From positions 45,602 through 109,601 of the forward strand of contig SPJV01000077.1 of the NCBI GenBank assembly GCA_006844765.1: 64,000 nt of DNA, written 5' to 3'. The notes below the pieces were generated by a model. That model saw only the letters and a program-made list of their open reading frames with translations. It searched no databases and was not told where the DNA came from. Within the stretch, counting starts at the first letter, position 1. Every line of letters begins with the position of its first letter. This document shows positions 7,726-16,533 of this stretch, in pieces. The translations under genes and the position numbers were made by a program. The DNA is from Alphaproteobacteria bacterium (lineage in GTDB: Bacteria > Pseudomonadota > Alphaproteobacteria > UBA8366 > Aestuariispiraceae).

Positions 7726-8268
7726 TTATTGGATCAGTTTGCGCATGTCTCTAAATACACTGGAGTCTGCGCGAACGGTCCATTCGAACAATACCATTTC
7801 TACATTTACCAAAGCGATACCGCTATCGCGGAGCCGCCCTTCGGCAAGGCGAACACTCTCCGGGGTCCGGGAAGTAATGGCATCGGCAACCACACACACA
7901 TCATACCCCATCGCCTTGAACCCAAGCGCGCTTTGCAACACACAGACATGGGACTCGATCCCGCACAGGACCAACTGCGGTCGCGTCAAGGCTGACACGC
8001 GAGCCGCAAGGGCATCATCCGCGGCACAGGAGAAATGCGTTTTTGCGAGCACCTCTTCCTCGTCTGCTCGGTTTGCAATCGCTTCAACAGTTGGACCAAG
8101 CCCTCGCGGATATTGCTCACTGACCGTGACCGGCACATCAACCAACCGGGCACCATCGATTAACCGGCCGCTATTGGTGATCATTGGTTCGGGGTCATGC
8201 ATCACCGGAACCAGACGCTCCTGAATATCAATGACGAGCAGTTGTGCATGATCTGCATTGAGTAACAT
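7726..8268 (-). CDS. Isochorismatase-family cysteine hydrolase
   Basis: The 180-residue product carries the cysteine-hydrolase triad of the family: Asp14 in LLVIDIQERL, Lys76 in VLAKTHFSC, and the nucleophile Cys109 in GIESHVCV. Proteins of this size (without signal peptide) hydrolyse amides or act on small ureido or nicotinamide-like substrates; those in the YcaC-like branch often have no known substrate. It is convergent with the lipoprotein gene upstream and divergent from the DEAD-box helicase. The specific substrate cannot be read from sequence. Confidence 0.87.
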   Translation of the reverse strand: MLLNADHAQLLVIDIQERLVPVMHDPEPMITNSGRLIDGARLVDVPVTVSEQYPRGLGPTVEAIANRADEEEVLAKTHFSCAADDALAARVSALTRPQLVLCGIESHVCVLQSALGFKAMGYDVCVVADAITSRTPESVRLAEGRLRDSGIALVNVEMVLFEWTVRADSSVFRDMRKLIQ

Positions 8269-8450
8269 GGCGCCCTAGCCTTCCGCTGAAAGATAATCAC
8301 AGGATTATTGAAATACTGCGCATCCCGGCAAGGGCACAACAAAATACCGTAACATGCGTCTTTAGAGGCAAATGCCGTCGCATCATTGCGACACTACGCC
8401 CAGGATCGTCCAAAAGCGCCTGAAATGCAGGAAAATCGCAGGAAACGCCG

Positions 8451-8478
8451 TTGACTAGATTAACACGCCCCCTATAGT
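8451..8478 (+). promoter_or_regulatory. Sigma70-like promoter of the DEAD-box helicase gene
   Basis: TTGACT (8451-8456) and TATAGT (8473-8478) with a 16-nt spacer, one of the best promoters in the window. Transcription would start near 8485, about 48 nt before the ATG. The remainder of the 264-nt spacer toward the divergent isochorismatase gene shows nothing else clear. Confidence 0.6.
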
Positions 8479-8532
8479 CCGCCGCGATTTCACCGCAAAA
8501 GCATTCTTTTAACAACGGGCAGACCTGACCGA

Positions 8533-9924
8533 ATGACCACTACTTTCGCCGATCTCGGCCTTGGTGACGAGGTCCTCCGTGCCGTCACCGACGCGGGCTA
8601 TAGCACGCCCACGCCAATTCAGGAAAAAGCCATCCCTGCCGTTCTTATGAACAAGGATATTTTGGGATGTGCGCAAACCGGGACCGGAAAAACCGCGTCC
8701 TTTACCCTACCGATGATCGACATTCTGGCTCATGGCCGGTCGCGGGCGCGGATGCCACGCTCTGTCATTCTGGAGCCAACGCGGGAACTCGCCGCCCAGG
8801 TCGCCGAGAATTTTGAGACCTATGGTAAGTATCACAAGCTGACGATGGCCTTGCTGATTGGTGGCGTCAGTTTTGGCGAACAGGATCAAAAACTGTCCCG
8901 CGGGGTCGATGTTCTGATCGCAACGCCTGGTCGTCTGATCGATCACTGCGAGCGGGGAAAGATCATCCTGACCGACACCAAGATTCTTGTAATCGATGAA
9001 GGTGATCGGATGCTCGACATGGGTTTCATTCCCGATGTCGAGAAGCTTGTCTCTCTGATGCCGAAGATGCGTCAGACACTGATGTTCTCGGCCACCATGC
9101 CGCCCGAAATTCGCAAGCTTGCACGTCAGTTTCAGGACGACCCGAAAGAAATCACCGTCGCGCCGCCGGCATCGACCGCCGACACGATTGAGCAAGTATT
9201 GATCCGCACTGACAGCCGCAAGAAACGCAAGGAATTGCTCCGTATCCTGGAACAGGAAAAGATCGACAACGCCTTGATCTTCCTGAACCGCAAGCGCGAT
9301 GTGGCAAGCCTCTATCGATCCTTGGAACAAAGTGGTTATTCCGTCGGCGCGTTGCATGGCGACATGGACCAATACAAGCGCATGGAATGGCTTGAAAAGT
9401 TCAGGCAAAAAGAAATCACCATCCTCGTCTGCTCCGATGTTGCAGCGCGCGGGTTAGATATTCCCTCGGTCGGGCATGTGATCAACTACGACGTTCCCTC
9501 CCACGCCGAAGACTATGTCCATCGTATTGGCAGGACCGGTCGCGCGGGGCGGCAAGGCAAAGCCTTCATGCTCGCCACGGACCTGGACGAAAAACAGATT
9601 ACATCGATTGAAAAGCTGATTGGCCGGAAAATCGATCTGAATGCCGCAGCCCCATCCCCGACTCCGAAGGCTGAGGCTGAAGAATCCGAAACGCCCAAAC
9701 GCAAGACCGCCAGCCGGCGCAGCCCAAAGGCACGCGAAGAAAAACAGCCGCCAGAAAGCAGTCGCGAAGACGGACGGGATGCCGAACGCAAATCAAAATC
9801 GGAGAAACCATCTCGCCGTAAACGGTTTGCAAATGATGAGGTGGGGTCTGTTCCGGATACATCCGACCTGCCTTTCGGCGAGACCGATCTAGTTCCTGCA
9901 TTTTTGCGGCGGCCCGGACTTTAG
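8533..9924 (+). CDS. DEAD-box RNA helicase, RhlE-like, with DEGD motif II
   Basis: An ATP-dependent RNA helicase. In order: Q motif (GYSTPTPIQ, residues 22-30), motif I AQTGTGKT (47-54), Ia PTRELAAQ (82-89), motif II DEGD (155-158), motif III SAT, and motif VI HRIGRTGRAGRQG near 325-337. The third residue of the DEAD box is Gly rather than Ala; the codons GAT GAA GGT GAT are clear at 8995-9006. After the two RecA domains a basic, low-complexity tail of about 90 residues (KRKTASRRSPKAREEKQ...) probably binds RNA. The product is 463 residues, usual for RhlE-like proteins. No operon partner is evident. Confidence 0.93.
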   Translation: MTTTFADLGLGDEVLRAVTDAGYSTPTPIQEKAIPAVLMNKDILGCAQTGTGKTASFTLPMIDILAHGRSRARMPRSVILEPTRELAAQVAENFETYGKYHKLTMALLIGGVSFGEQDQKLSRGVDVLIATPGRLIDHCERGKIILTDTKILVIDEGDRMLDMGFIPDVEKLVSLMPKMRQTLMFSATMPPEIRKLARQFQDDPKEITVAPPASTADTIEQVLIRTDSRKKRKELLRILEQEKIDNALIFLNRKRDVASLYRSLEQSGYSVGALHGDMDQYKRMEWLEKFRQKEITILVCSDVAARGLDIPSVGHVINYDVPSHAEDYVHRIGRTGRAGRQGKAFMLATDLDEKQITSIEKLIGRKIDLNAAAPSPTPKAEAEESETPKRKTASRRSPKAREEKQPPESSREDGRDAERKSKSEKPSRRKRFANDEVGSVPDTSDLPFGETDLVPAFLRRPGL

Positions 9925-10067
9925 ATCCGCCGCTTGAGGTCGAACAGGTCTTGCCATCTCTGACGCTGCTGTTCACTCTTCCGCATCATTCACTATTGGC
10001 CGGTTCAATTCGTTGAATTGCGGCAATGAAACCGCCGCTTTGGTCTGCGTTAAGGGAGCAACCACCG

Positions 10068-10307
10068 ATGAAAGCGCTGTTCGTTCAAGTAAAATGCGAG
10101 CTCGGTGAAGCCTATAAGGTCGCCGATGCAGCGATCTCGGATATCGAAGAGGTCTCAGAGGTTTATTCTACCTCAGGACAGTTTGATCTTCTCTTGAAAT
10201 GTTACTTGGACAATGAGTCAGATATTGGCCGATTTGTAACAGATTCCATACAAAATTTACCGGGCGTTAAGGATACTCACACGATAATTACCTTCAAAGC
10301 CTTCTAA
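10068..10307 (+). CDS. Stand-alone Lrp/AsnC ligand-binding (RAM) domain protein
   Basis: The 79-residue product (MKALFVQVKCELGEAYKVADA...) corresponds to the C-terminal RAM domain of Lrp/AsnC regulators without the DNA-binding helix-turn-helix. Typical elements are FVQVKCELG, the VSEVYSTSGQFDLLLK core, and the end VKDTHTIITFKAF. Stand-alone RAM proteins form ring-like oligomers and can bind amino acids. I chose the ATG at 10068 rather than an upstream in-frame ATG at 10026, since the former starts the domain exactly and is preceded by a GGGAG-like site. It is followed 49 nt later by the CheZ-like gene. Confidence 0.88.
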   Translation: MKALFVQVKCELGEAYKVADAAISDIEEVSEVYSTSGQFDLLLKCYLDNESDIGRFVTDSIQNLPGVKDTHTIITFKAF

Positions 10308-10356
10308 ACGAATCACGCAAACAATAATAAAATAGGCGCAATGGCGGAGTAATTTC

Positions 10357-10923
10357 ATGAGTGATGATCAATCGAATTCGCACGATAGACGATCCAATGA
10401 CCGGCTTCTAAAGGCTGAAATTGTTAGCCTTGTTCAGTATGTGAAGCGCTTCCGCGAAGAAATCGCGCAAATGGTTCAACGCGACGGAGACCAAACGCGC
10501 TTTGAAAGTATGGCGGATCAGTTGGATGCCATCGTCGGTGCGACAGAAAAAGCAACGCATTCTATTCTGGAACGCGCCGAAACCTTGGATACAGTGGCAG
10601 AAGAACTCCGCAACTGCGAGGACAAGGCAGAACGGGACAAACTATGTGACAAGCTGAACAATGAATCTCAGCTGCTCATGGAAAACTGCACGTTCCAGGA
10701 CATTACCGGGCAACGCGTTACCAAAATCGTCCGTTCCATGAAGTTCGTTGAAGAACGTGTCTTTCACATGGTTGATCTATGGGGCGCCGAAGAGATCGAG
10801 CGCCTGGCCGAAGAATTTGAAGACCAGAACCGACCGGAAGGCGATGAAGCCCTGCTGCAAGGCCCGGCGCTTGATTCTGAACAAACAATCTCTCAGGACG
10901 AAATCGACAAGCTATTCGACTGA
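10357..10923 (+). CDS. cheZ: CheZ-family chemotaxis phosphatase with FliM-like C-terminal peptide
   Basis: CheZ speeds dephosphorylation of CheY-P and ends the flagellar switch signal. The 188-residue product is almost all helical and contains FQDITGQR at 113-120, the CheZ catalytic motif; Asp115 and Gln119 have the same D-x-x-x-Q spacing as the enterobacterial Asp143/Gln147. The C terminus (ISQDEIDKLFD, 178-188) resembles both the CheY-binding tail of CheZ and the N-terminal CheY-binding peptide of FliM (SQxEIDxL). No other chemotaxis gene lies nearby. A hairpin terminator follows. Function as a phosphatase of a CheY-like protein is likely; the exact partner is unknown. Confidence 0.83.
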   Translation: MSDDQSNSHDRRSNDRLLKAEIVSLVQYVKRFREEIAQMVQRDGDQTRFESMADQLDAIVGATEKATHSILERAETLDTVAEELRNCEDKAERDKLCDKLNNESQLLMENCTFQDITGQRVTKIVRSMKFVEERVFHMVDLWGAEEIERLAEEFEDQNRPEGDEALLQGPALDSEQTISQDEIDKLFD

Positions 10924-10946
10924 TCCCCCGAACCCGATTATCCTCT

Positions 10947-10975
10947 CGAGCATCGCAATTGATGCTCGCCTTTTT
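10947..10975 (+). terminator. Rho-independent terminator after cheZ
   Basis: Stem CGAGCATC / GATGCTCG (8 bp) with loop GCAATT, followed by CC and TTTTT. It lies 23 nt after the cheZ-like stop and 12 nt before the NlpC/P60 gene. Confidence 0.75.
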
Positions 10976-10987
10976 AACGGATAGTCG

Positions 10988-11911
10988 ATGCCCCAGCCCC
11001 TTGACCGACGCCTTCATGCTTACCGGGAAGACTTGGCCGATGCCCGTTTGGAAGGCCAAGTGGATGCAAAGCAGTTTGTAACAGGTCGCCCGGCATGGGT
11101 TACGGCAGCTCCCTCAACCCCGCTTCGTCCCGCACCCGGTCTCTCCCTCGCCTATGACACGGAATTGCTGTTTGGTGAGGCCGTGCGGATTTTTGAGGAC
11201 GCCTTACCGGCAGACGACGGGATCGGTTGGGCCTGGGTCCAAGCCCAGCGCGACGGCTATGTGGGCTATTGTCCCTCAGCAAGCCTTTCAGCCGGAGAGA
11301 CACCGCAACCGACGCATTTCCTTTCAGTCGCCAGAAGCCAACGATATGCGGCGCCGAGGCTCAAGCTGCCACCCCAAGACATCCTTACCATGGGCGCGGA
11401 AGTCACGGTTGTCGGCATGGATGGAAAATACGCAGCATTGCAGGATGGCAGTTTCGTCTATGCCGATCACCTGCGTCCTATCGACCAACCGGAAACAGAC
11501 CCGGCATCAGTTGCCTTGAGGTTGTTGGAAACCCCTTATGTCTGGGGCGGTAAGTCGGGTTTAGGATTTGATTGCTCCGCCCTGGTGCAACTCTCCTTAC
11601 AGGCCTGCGGTATCGCCTGCCCCCGCGACACGGATATGCAGGCGGCGATGACATGGGACAACCTCCCCACCGACAGCGGATCGGATGAGCTGCAGCGAAA
11701 TGATCTGATCTTCTGGACAGGCCATGTCGGGATGATGTTAAACGGAGCGGAAATCATCCATGCGAATGCAACCGATATGTCCACGCGGATCTGGTCTCTG
11801 GACATATTGAGGGACCATATCCTGAAAATGGAGGGGAACACGGTTTCTCGGATCCTCCGCAAGCCACTCAATTGGATGCCTCTTACAGCATCGTCGGACG
11901 CGCCCTCATGA
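10988..11911 (+). CDS. NlpC/P60 cysteine peptidase with SH3-like domains
   Basis: Probable cell-wall peptidase cleaving gamma-D-Glu-diaminopimelate links. N-terminal residues up to about 165 look like two bacterial SH3-like domains (WAWVQAQRDGYVGYCP; VVGMDGKYAALQDG). The C-terminal NlpC/P60 domain has GLGFDCSALVQ with catalytic Cys196 and GHVGMM with His246. There is no obvious signal peptide (starts MPQPLDRRLHAYRED), so the protein may be cytoplasmic and act on recycled peptides, as has been proposed for such unsecreted family members. Its stop overlaps the ATG of the HD hydrolase (ATGA), implying one operon. Confidence 0.88.
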   Translation: MPQPLDRRLHAYREDLADARLEGQVDAKQFVTGRPAWVTAAPSTPLRPAPGLSLAYDTELLFGEAVRIFEDALPADDGIGWAWVQAQRDGYVGYCPSASLSAGETPQPTHFLSVARSQRYAAPRLKLPPQDILTMGAEVTVVGMDGKYAALQDGSFVYADHLRPIDQPETDPASVALRLLETPYVWGGKSGLGFDCSALVQLSLQACGIACPRDTDMQAAMTWDNLPTDSGSDELQRNDLIFWTGHVGMMLNGAEIIHANATDMSTRIWSLDILRDHILKMEGNTVSRILRKPLNWMPLTASSDAPS

Positions 11912-12540
11912 GCGATCGCCCCACCGCCGCCCGCAAAGCAGCACCGCCGCGTGCCTGGCAAAGAATGCTCAGCGGGCGCCGCTTGGACCTCTTGGACCCT
12001 TCGCCGATCGATGTCGAGATTGAAGATATCGCCCATGGGCTATCCCGTGTCGCCCGTTGGAACGGACAGACCACAGGTGCCTGGGGTTATAGCGTCGCAC
12101 AGCATTCGGTCTTGGTTGAATTCTTGATCACCAAACTTGCTCCGAAGGCGACCCCGGAAGAACGGATGACCGCTTTGCTCCATGATGCAGGCGAATACGT
12201 GGTTGGTGACATGATCTCTCCCTTCAAGGCGGCACTCGGTTACGATTACCGGGAACTGGAGGATCGCCTGCAGTCGGCCATCCACATACGATTTGGTCTG
12301 CCCCCGAAAACGCCGGAGCGCCTCAAGAAGCTCATAAAGAAAGCGGACCGCGCTTCGGCCTATGTTGAGGCAATATCGATTGCCGGTTTCTCCGTGACCG
12401 AAGCACGGCAGTTTTGGGGGAGGCTCCCCTCACCTTTGGAGTCTGCCCGCCTTGATGCGACGCCGGAGCCACCGGATGAGGCCAAGAATGCCTTCCTGGA
12501 CCGCTTTCAAAGTCTTTCCACTGCTCTGGGCCGCGAATAA
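11908..12540 (+). CDS. HD-domain hydrolase (YfbR-like)
   Basis: An HD-superfamily phosphohydrolase of about 210 residues. The metal-binding HD pair is in TALLHDAGEYVVGD (about residues 91-104), with an earlier His in VAQHSVLVEF and a later Asp in KKADRASAYVEA, giving the usual H...HD...D set. The family relates to 5'-nucleotidase YfbR; substrate here is inferred to be a nucleotide. The frame is open from 11872, but ATG 11908 overlaps the preceding stop (ATGA) and yields MSDRPTAARK, a sensible start. Forms an operon with the NlpC/P60 gene. Confidence 0.87.
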   Translation: MSDRPTAARKAAPPRAWQRMLSGRRLDLLDPSPIDVEIEDIAHGLSRVARWNGQTTGAWGYSVAQHSVLVEFLITKLAPKATPEERMTALLHDAGEYVVGDMISPFKAALGYDYRELEDRLQSAIHIRFGLPPKTPERLKKLIKKADRASAYVEAISIAGFSVTEARQFWGRLPSPLESARLDATPEPPDEAKNAFLDRFQSLSTALGRE

Positions 12541-12633
12541 CATCGCAAACTCGCCGCAAGCGCTTGAAAGACAATCGGATAATCCGCTACGATACCAACG
12601 CGCAATTAAATACAGTTTCCAAGGGGCATTCAC

Positions 12634-12921
12634 ATGGCGCTGACGCAAGCGAAGGTCATTCATTTGCGCGAGGTAAAGCCAGCAAAGAAAAAAGCCGGCG
12701 CCCGCCCGACCAAGGCGCAGCGCGACTATCTCTGCCGTGGTCTTGGCCAACCGGGCGGAAAGCTGCCGCTGTTTGACGATGTCGGTGCCCGCATGAGTGA
12801 CCGGACAGTCCGGAGCTGTATCGAACAAGGCTGGGCCGAACCCTGGTTCAACAATCCTCTAAAGCCCGATTGGCTGGTCTGTAAACTGACCGACGCCGGT
12901 CGTGATGCAGTCGGACAGTAA
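12634..12921 (+). CDS. Small conserved-type protein, winged-helix-like
   Basis: A 95-residue cytoplasmic protein that I cannot assign to a named family. It begins with a basic segment (residues 8-30, KVIHLREVKPAKKKAGARPTK), then TKAQRDYLCRGLGQPGGKLPLFDDVG and MSDRTVRSCIEQGWAEPWF, ending KLTDAGRDAVGQ. The last part looks like the recognition-helix and wing region of small winged-helix proteins (T-x-x-G-R), which would fit nucleic-acid binding. It has its own spacer upstream with a weak TTGAAA-N18-TACGAT promoter (12564-12593), and it precedes ggt by 30 nt. Confidence 0.65.
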   Translation: MALTQAKVIHLREVKPAKKKAGARPTKAQRDYLCRGLGQPGGKLPLFDDVGARMSDRTVRSCIEQGWAEPWFNNPLKPDWLVCKLTDAGRDAVGQ

Positions 12922-12951
12922 CCCTATGCTAAGCACCCTGGGACGGTCGCA

Positions 12952-14946
12952 ATGCTTTCTTTAATCCGCGCCCTCCCCGCACCGATCAACACTCTCATCG
13001 GCCTCGGAATTTTTGGGGGCGGTAGCTATATCGGCGGCGCGCTGCTCGCGGCGGTGCTGGGAGCACCCGGCGGGATTGAACATTCCACAACAGCAGTAGA
13101 TGTATCCAGCCCTGCAAGTTCTTCCAATGTCGTAACTGCAGCGCCGACAGCGCCATCGACAGATGCCAGCAGCGTTGCAATCTCTCCGAAAGAGAGCATC
13201 GCGCCCGAAGCCTTTTTCGGCACCAATGATCATGCCGCCGTCTATGGCAATGATTTCATGGCTGTGGCAGCGCATCCGGCGGCGTCCCAAACAGCTGCTA
13301 CGATCCTGCAAGAAGGTGGCCACGCCATCGATGCGCTGATCGCTGCTCAGGCGATGTTGAACCTGGTAGAACCGCAGTCATCCGGGATCGGCGGCGGCGG
13401 GTTTCTTCTGTATTGGGATGCAGAGAAACAACGCCTGTTCACCTATGACGGCCGGGAAACAGCGCCAAGTGCCGAGGATGGCGGGTTGTTCCGGAATGCC
13501 GATGGATCTTCCAAGAGTTTTTGGGAAGCCGTCGTCGGGGGCCGCTCCGTCGGCGTGCCCGGTCTTCTGTCCATGCTCGACCTGGCACATCGCAATCACG
13601 GGGCGCTGGACTGGGATCGTTTGTTCGACCCGGCAATCGATACCGCACGACAGGGCTTTCCGGTCAGCGGACGACTTGCCTCTCTGCTCGCCAAGGATCC
13701 GATCCCGGAAGACATGACCGTTGCACGCCAATATTTCTCCCGCGCGGACGGAACACCATTGCAGCCGGGCGATATCCTGGAAAACCCCGAGCTTGCTGAT
13801 ACGTTCCAGATGATCGCAGACCAAGGCATCGGGGTCTTTTACGAGGGTGAAATTGCGGAAGACCTCGTCGCTACGGTTCGCAGCGCGCCCCGTAATCCCG
13901 GTGTTCTGACATTAGAAGACATGGCCAGCTATCGCGCAGTGCTGCGTGACAATCTCTGCGCGCCCTATCATCAGTACAAAGTCTGTGGCATGCCACCACC
14001 GTCTTCAGGTGGTCTAACCGTCTTGCAAACACTTGGCCTTCTGGAAAAAACCGACCTGCGCACCCTATCCCCCGGCGACCCGAGATCCATTCGCTTGATC
14101 GCGGAAGCTATGAAGCTCGCCTATGCGGATCGGGACCGCTATATCGCCGATCCGGATTTTGTGCCGGTCCCTACCGATGGGATGATCAACACAAAATACC
14201 TCACCAAGCGGGCAGGCTTTATGGATATGACGTCTGCTCTGAAATCGCCAATGCCACCGGGCAACCCGCCGAAGGGGGATGGCGCGATGTTGCCGGTCAT
14301 AAATGACGGAACGCTTGAGCTGCCCTCAACAACCCACATCACCATTGTCGATGCGAAGGGCAATGTTGCCTCGATGACCAGCTCCATCGAGATGGGTTTC
14401 GGGTCTCGCCTCATGGTTCGCGGATTCCTGACGAACAATCAGCTGACCGATTTCTCGATGCGGACCAAAGACAAGGATGGCACCCCCACCGCCAATCGGG
14501 TGGAGGCCGACAAGCGCCCGCGCAGCTCCATGGCGCCGACGATTGTCTTTGGCTATGACGGTCAACCAACCCATGCAATCGGCTCCCCCGGCGGTAGCCG
14601 CATCATCGGCTATGTGACCCAGGCCCTGGTCGGCATGTTGGATTGGGACTTGTCGGTGCAGGAAGCCATCGACCTGCCCCATTACCTGAACCGAAACGGT
14701 CCGATTGAAATGGAAACGGACAGTCGCTTGATTGTCTTGGCCGGCGATCTGCAAAAAGCAGGTTACGAAGTTAAAATGCGCCCGATGGCGAGCGGTCTGC
14801 ATGGGGTGCGTATTCTCGGCGATGTGATCGTCGGTGGCGCTGATCCGCGCCGGGAAGGCCTCGCCGTGTCAGAGCGCAACCATGATCCGGATCTGGCCAC
14901 GGCCTTCGAGAAAGTCATCCCACCAACTTTGTCCGGGAAAGACTGA
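12952..14946 (+). CDS. ggt: Gamma-glutamyltransferase, exported
   Basis: GGT hydrolyses or transfers the gamma-glutamyl group of glutathione in the periplasm and matures by self-cleavage. The 664-residue product has an N-terminal membrane or signal segment (about 10-37), then a Ser/Thr/Ala-rich linker to about 80, and the GGT domain. The autoprocessing site is at TTHITIVD, with Thr460 as the expected new N terminus and nucleophile; SSGIGGGGFLLYW, ETAP and GSPGGSRIIGY are further signatures. The linker makes it longer than typical (about 580), suggesting it may stay tethered to the membrane. A second, unexported GGT-like gene lies at 53.5-55.2 kb. Confidence 0.93.
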   Translation: MLSLIRALPAPINTLIGLGIFGGGSYIGGALLAAVLGAPGGIEHSTTAVDVSSPASSSNVVTAAPTAPSTDASSVAISPKESIAPEAFFGTNDHAAVYGNDFMAVAAHPAASQTAATILQEGGHAIDALIAAQAMLNLVEPQSSGIGGGGFLLYWDAEKQRLFTYDGRETAPSAEDGGLFRNADGSSKSFWEAVVGGRSVGVPGLLSMLDLAHRNHGALDWDRLFDPAIDTARQGFPVSGRLASLLAKDPIPEDMTVARQYFSRADGTPLQPGDILENPELADTFQMIADQGIGVFYEGEIAEDLVATVRSAPRNPGVLTLEDMASYRAVLRDNLCAPYHQYKVCGMPPPSSGGLTVLQTLGLLEKTDLRTLSPGDPRSIRLIAEAMKLAYADRDRYIADPDFVPVPTDGMINTKYLTKRAGFMDMTSALKSPMPPGNPPKGDGAMLPVINDGTLELPSTTHITIVDAKGNVASMTSSIEMGFGSRLMVRGFLTNNQLTDFSMRTKDKDGTPTANRVEADKRPRSSMAPTIVFGYDGQPTHAIGSPGGSRIIGYVTQALVGMLDWDLSVQEAIDLPHYLNRNGPIEMETDSRLIVLAGDLQKAGYEVKMRPMASGLHGVRILGDVIVGGADPRREGLAVSERNHDPDLATAFEKVIPPTLSGKD

Positions 14947-15063
14947 CCGCCCCTCGCCCGCGTTCCTACGCATTTAAATATCAGTGGCAGGAATCCAAGG
15001 CCTCACAAATCTAAGCGCATCCCGGGTCGCCAATAGCGGCGCAGCGAGTTCGATCTGATACAG

Positions 15064-16323
15064 CTACAGCGTCCGGACCGCGCAGTATTGGCCAGCGGCT
15101 TTTAAAGCTTTGCACATGGTTTCCGCCCGCGCCTTATCGGAAATCGGTCCAGCATGCAGGCGATAAAAGACGCCTTTTTTGCCCAGATCGACTTTACGGA
15201 TGACGGGCCGTGTCCCATCCAACACCGCTGGATTCTTGGCCAGCAACTGTTTCCAGCCGCGCTCTGCATTTTTGGGGTCGCGATAGGAAGCCATATGCAC
15301 GCCGAGCCCACCGGCAGCGGCAGCCGTCGCGCCCGCAACCGTGCCTGAGGCAGCCCCTGCGACGGCAGCACCAGACTCAGCGCCTGTGGCTGGGGCGAGG
15401 GCCATTGCGTCTGCTTCCGCAGCCATACCATCGGAATCCATGGCGCCATCCAATTTCATCGTATCCTTCGCCATCTGATCCTTCGCCATCGCATCCATTG
15501 TGCTGCCGACAGCCTCGGCCTCGACAGAGGAAACTGGTGGAGCGACATCTCCCGAAGGCGCTATCGGCTTTGGTTCTTCCATCATCATCTCATCTGATGC
15601 GGACGCCATCATCGCATCACCGGCACGCATCGCCGGCGGGGCGGAGGCCCAATGATAGCCCGTCAACCAACGCTGATCGGAACCAACACCACTCGGCTTT
15701 GCCGCATCCAGTCGGACGTAATGGCCCACTTCAGGCGCATAGTAGAAAATGATTTCATCAGGCCGGCGGCGCCCACAGGCTATCTTGAAGACATCGACCT
15801 GCCCGACACGGGCCGCCATCCGCTCCCGCCCTTCAATCACACAGTTCCAATCGAACTCCCAGGCATAGGGGGGCTTGTCGCTGCTAACGGTCGAGCGAAA
15901 GGCAATTTCCTTCCCGACTTCAAGCGGGAAGAATTCCGCCGTCATATCGGTGATCAGCCGTTTGCCGCGCCCGGTGGCGCCGCTCGCCCACTCAAGCGCC
16001 GGCAATAACGGGTTCGCCGCGGTACGCTGCACATCGCCATTATCTGCGCGCCACACAACCTCGCCATTCTCCTCCACTGCGACCACTTCCCAGGTCACAT
16101 CGGGATTACTGAAGGCGAAGCGGTCACCAGGAGAATAATGCGGTGGGTGAGCTGCAATCTCCGCCAGTTTAGGATTAAGCGGGCCTGATGGATCATCCAC
16201 CATCGCGCCATCAGATGGACCCATGCCAAGCATCGAATCCATTTCCGCACAGCCAGCGAGCGCGAGCGCTCCGGCAATCAAGGCGGCGCGAATAGTGTCG
16301 ACTGGCGAAATGGGCAGGCGCAT
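15064..16323 (-). CDS. SPOR-domain lipoprotein
   Basis: The product (about 419 aa from ATG 16323) has a lipoprotein signal (IRAALIAGALALAGC, Cys25), a central domain of about 200 residues with WEVVAVEENGEVVWRADNGD and RLITDMTAEFFPLEVGKE that I do not recognise by name, a Met/Ala/Asp-rich low-complexity linker, and a C-terminal SPOR domain (VHMASYRDPKNAERGWKQLL ... FYRLHAGPISDKARAETMC). SPOR binds denuded peptidoglycan at division sites. The reading frame extends to 16425, but the ATG at 16323 follows a GGAGG ribosome site and starts the signal peptide. Convergent with ggt and divergent from the CHASE2 cyclase. Confidence 0.82.
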   Translation of the reverse strand: MRLPISPVDTIRAALIAGALALAGCAEMDSMLGMGPSDGAMVDDPSGPLNPKLAEIAAHPPHYSPGDRFAFSNPDVTWEVVAVEENGEVVWRADNGDVQRTAANPLLPALEWASGATGRGKRLITDMTAEFFPLEVGKEIAFRSTVSSDKPPYAWEFDWNCVIEGRERMAARVGQVDVFKIACGRRRPDEIIFYYAPEVGHYVRLDAAKPSGVGSDQRWLTGYHWASAPPAMRAGDAMMASASDEMMMEEPKPIAPSGDVAPPVSSVEAEAVGSTMDAMAKDQMAKDTMKLDGAMDSDGMAAEADAMALAPATGAESGAAVAGAASGTVAGATAAAAGGLGVHMASYRDPKNAERGWKQLLAKNPAVLDGTRPVIRKVDLGKKGVFYRLHAGPISDKARAETMCKALKAAGQYCAVRTL

Positions 16324-16533
16324 GGGCGGCCTCCAAGGAATGGCGGGTAAGGCGAAGACCCTAGCCTTTCGGGAGGCTAAGCCAAACAATTCACAGCGGC
16401 ATCTGACAAAACCCAGTGTCATCAAAGTGTTGCCGGTTCGGCCTTATGCTTGATGGTGCAGGTGAAGAAAGAGAACATCCCCATCCGATTCGACCGAGAC
16501 GAACCGGAAATTTGCGATTAGACTAGGCGCATC

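Noticed and set aside
8707..9408. A 233-codon minus-strand open frame inside the DEAD-box gene
   Set aside because: Antisense to a conserved helicase core with all motifs in place.
14947..15063. Terminator between convergent ggt and the SPOR gene
   Set aside because: No stem with a T-run is visible in the 117-nt spacer.
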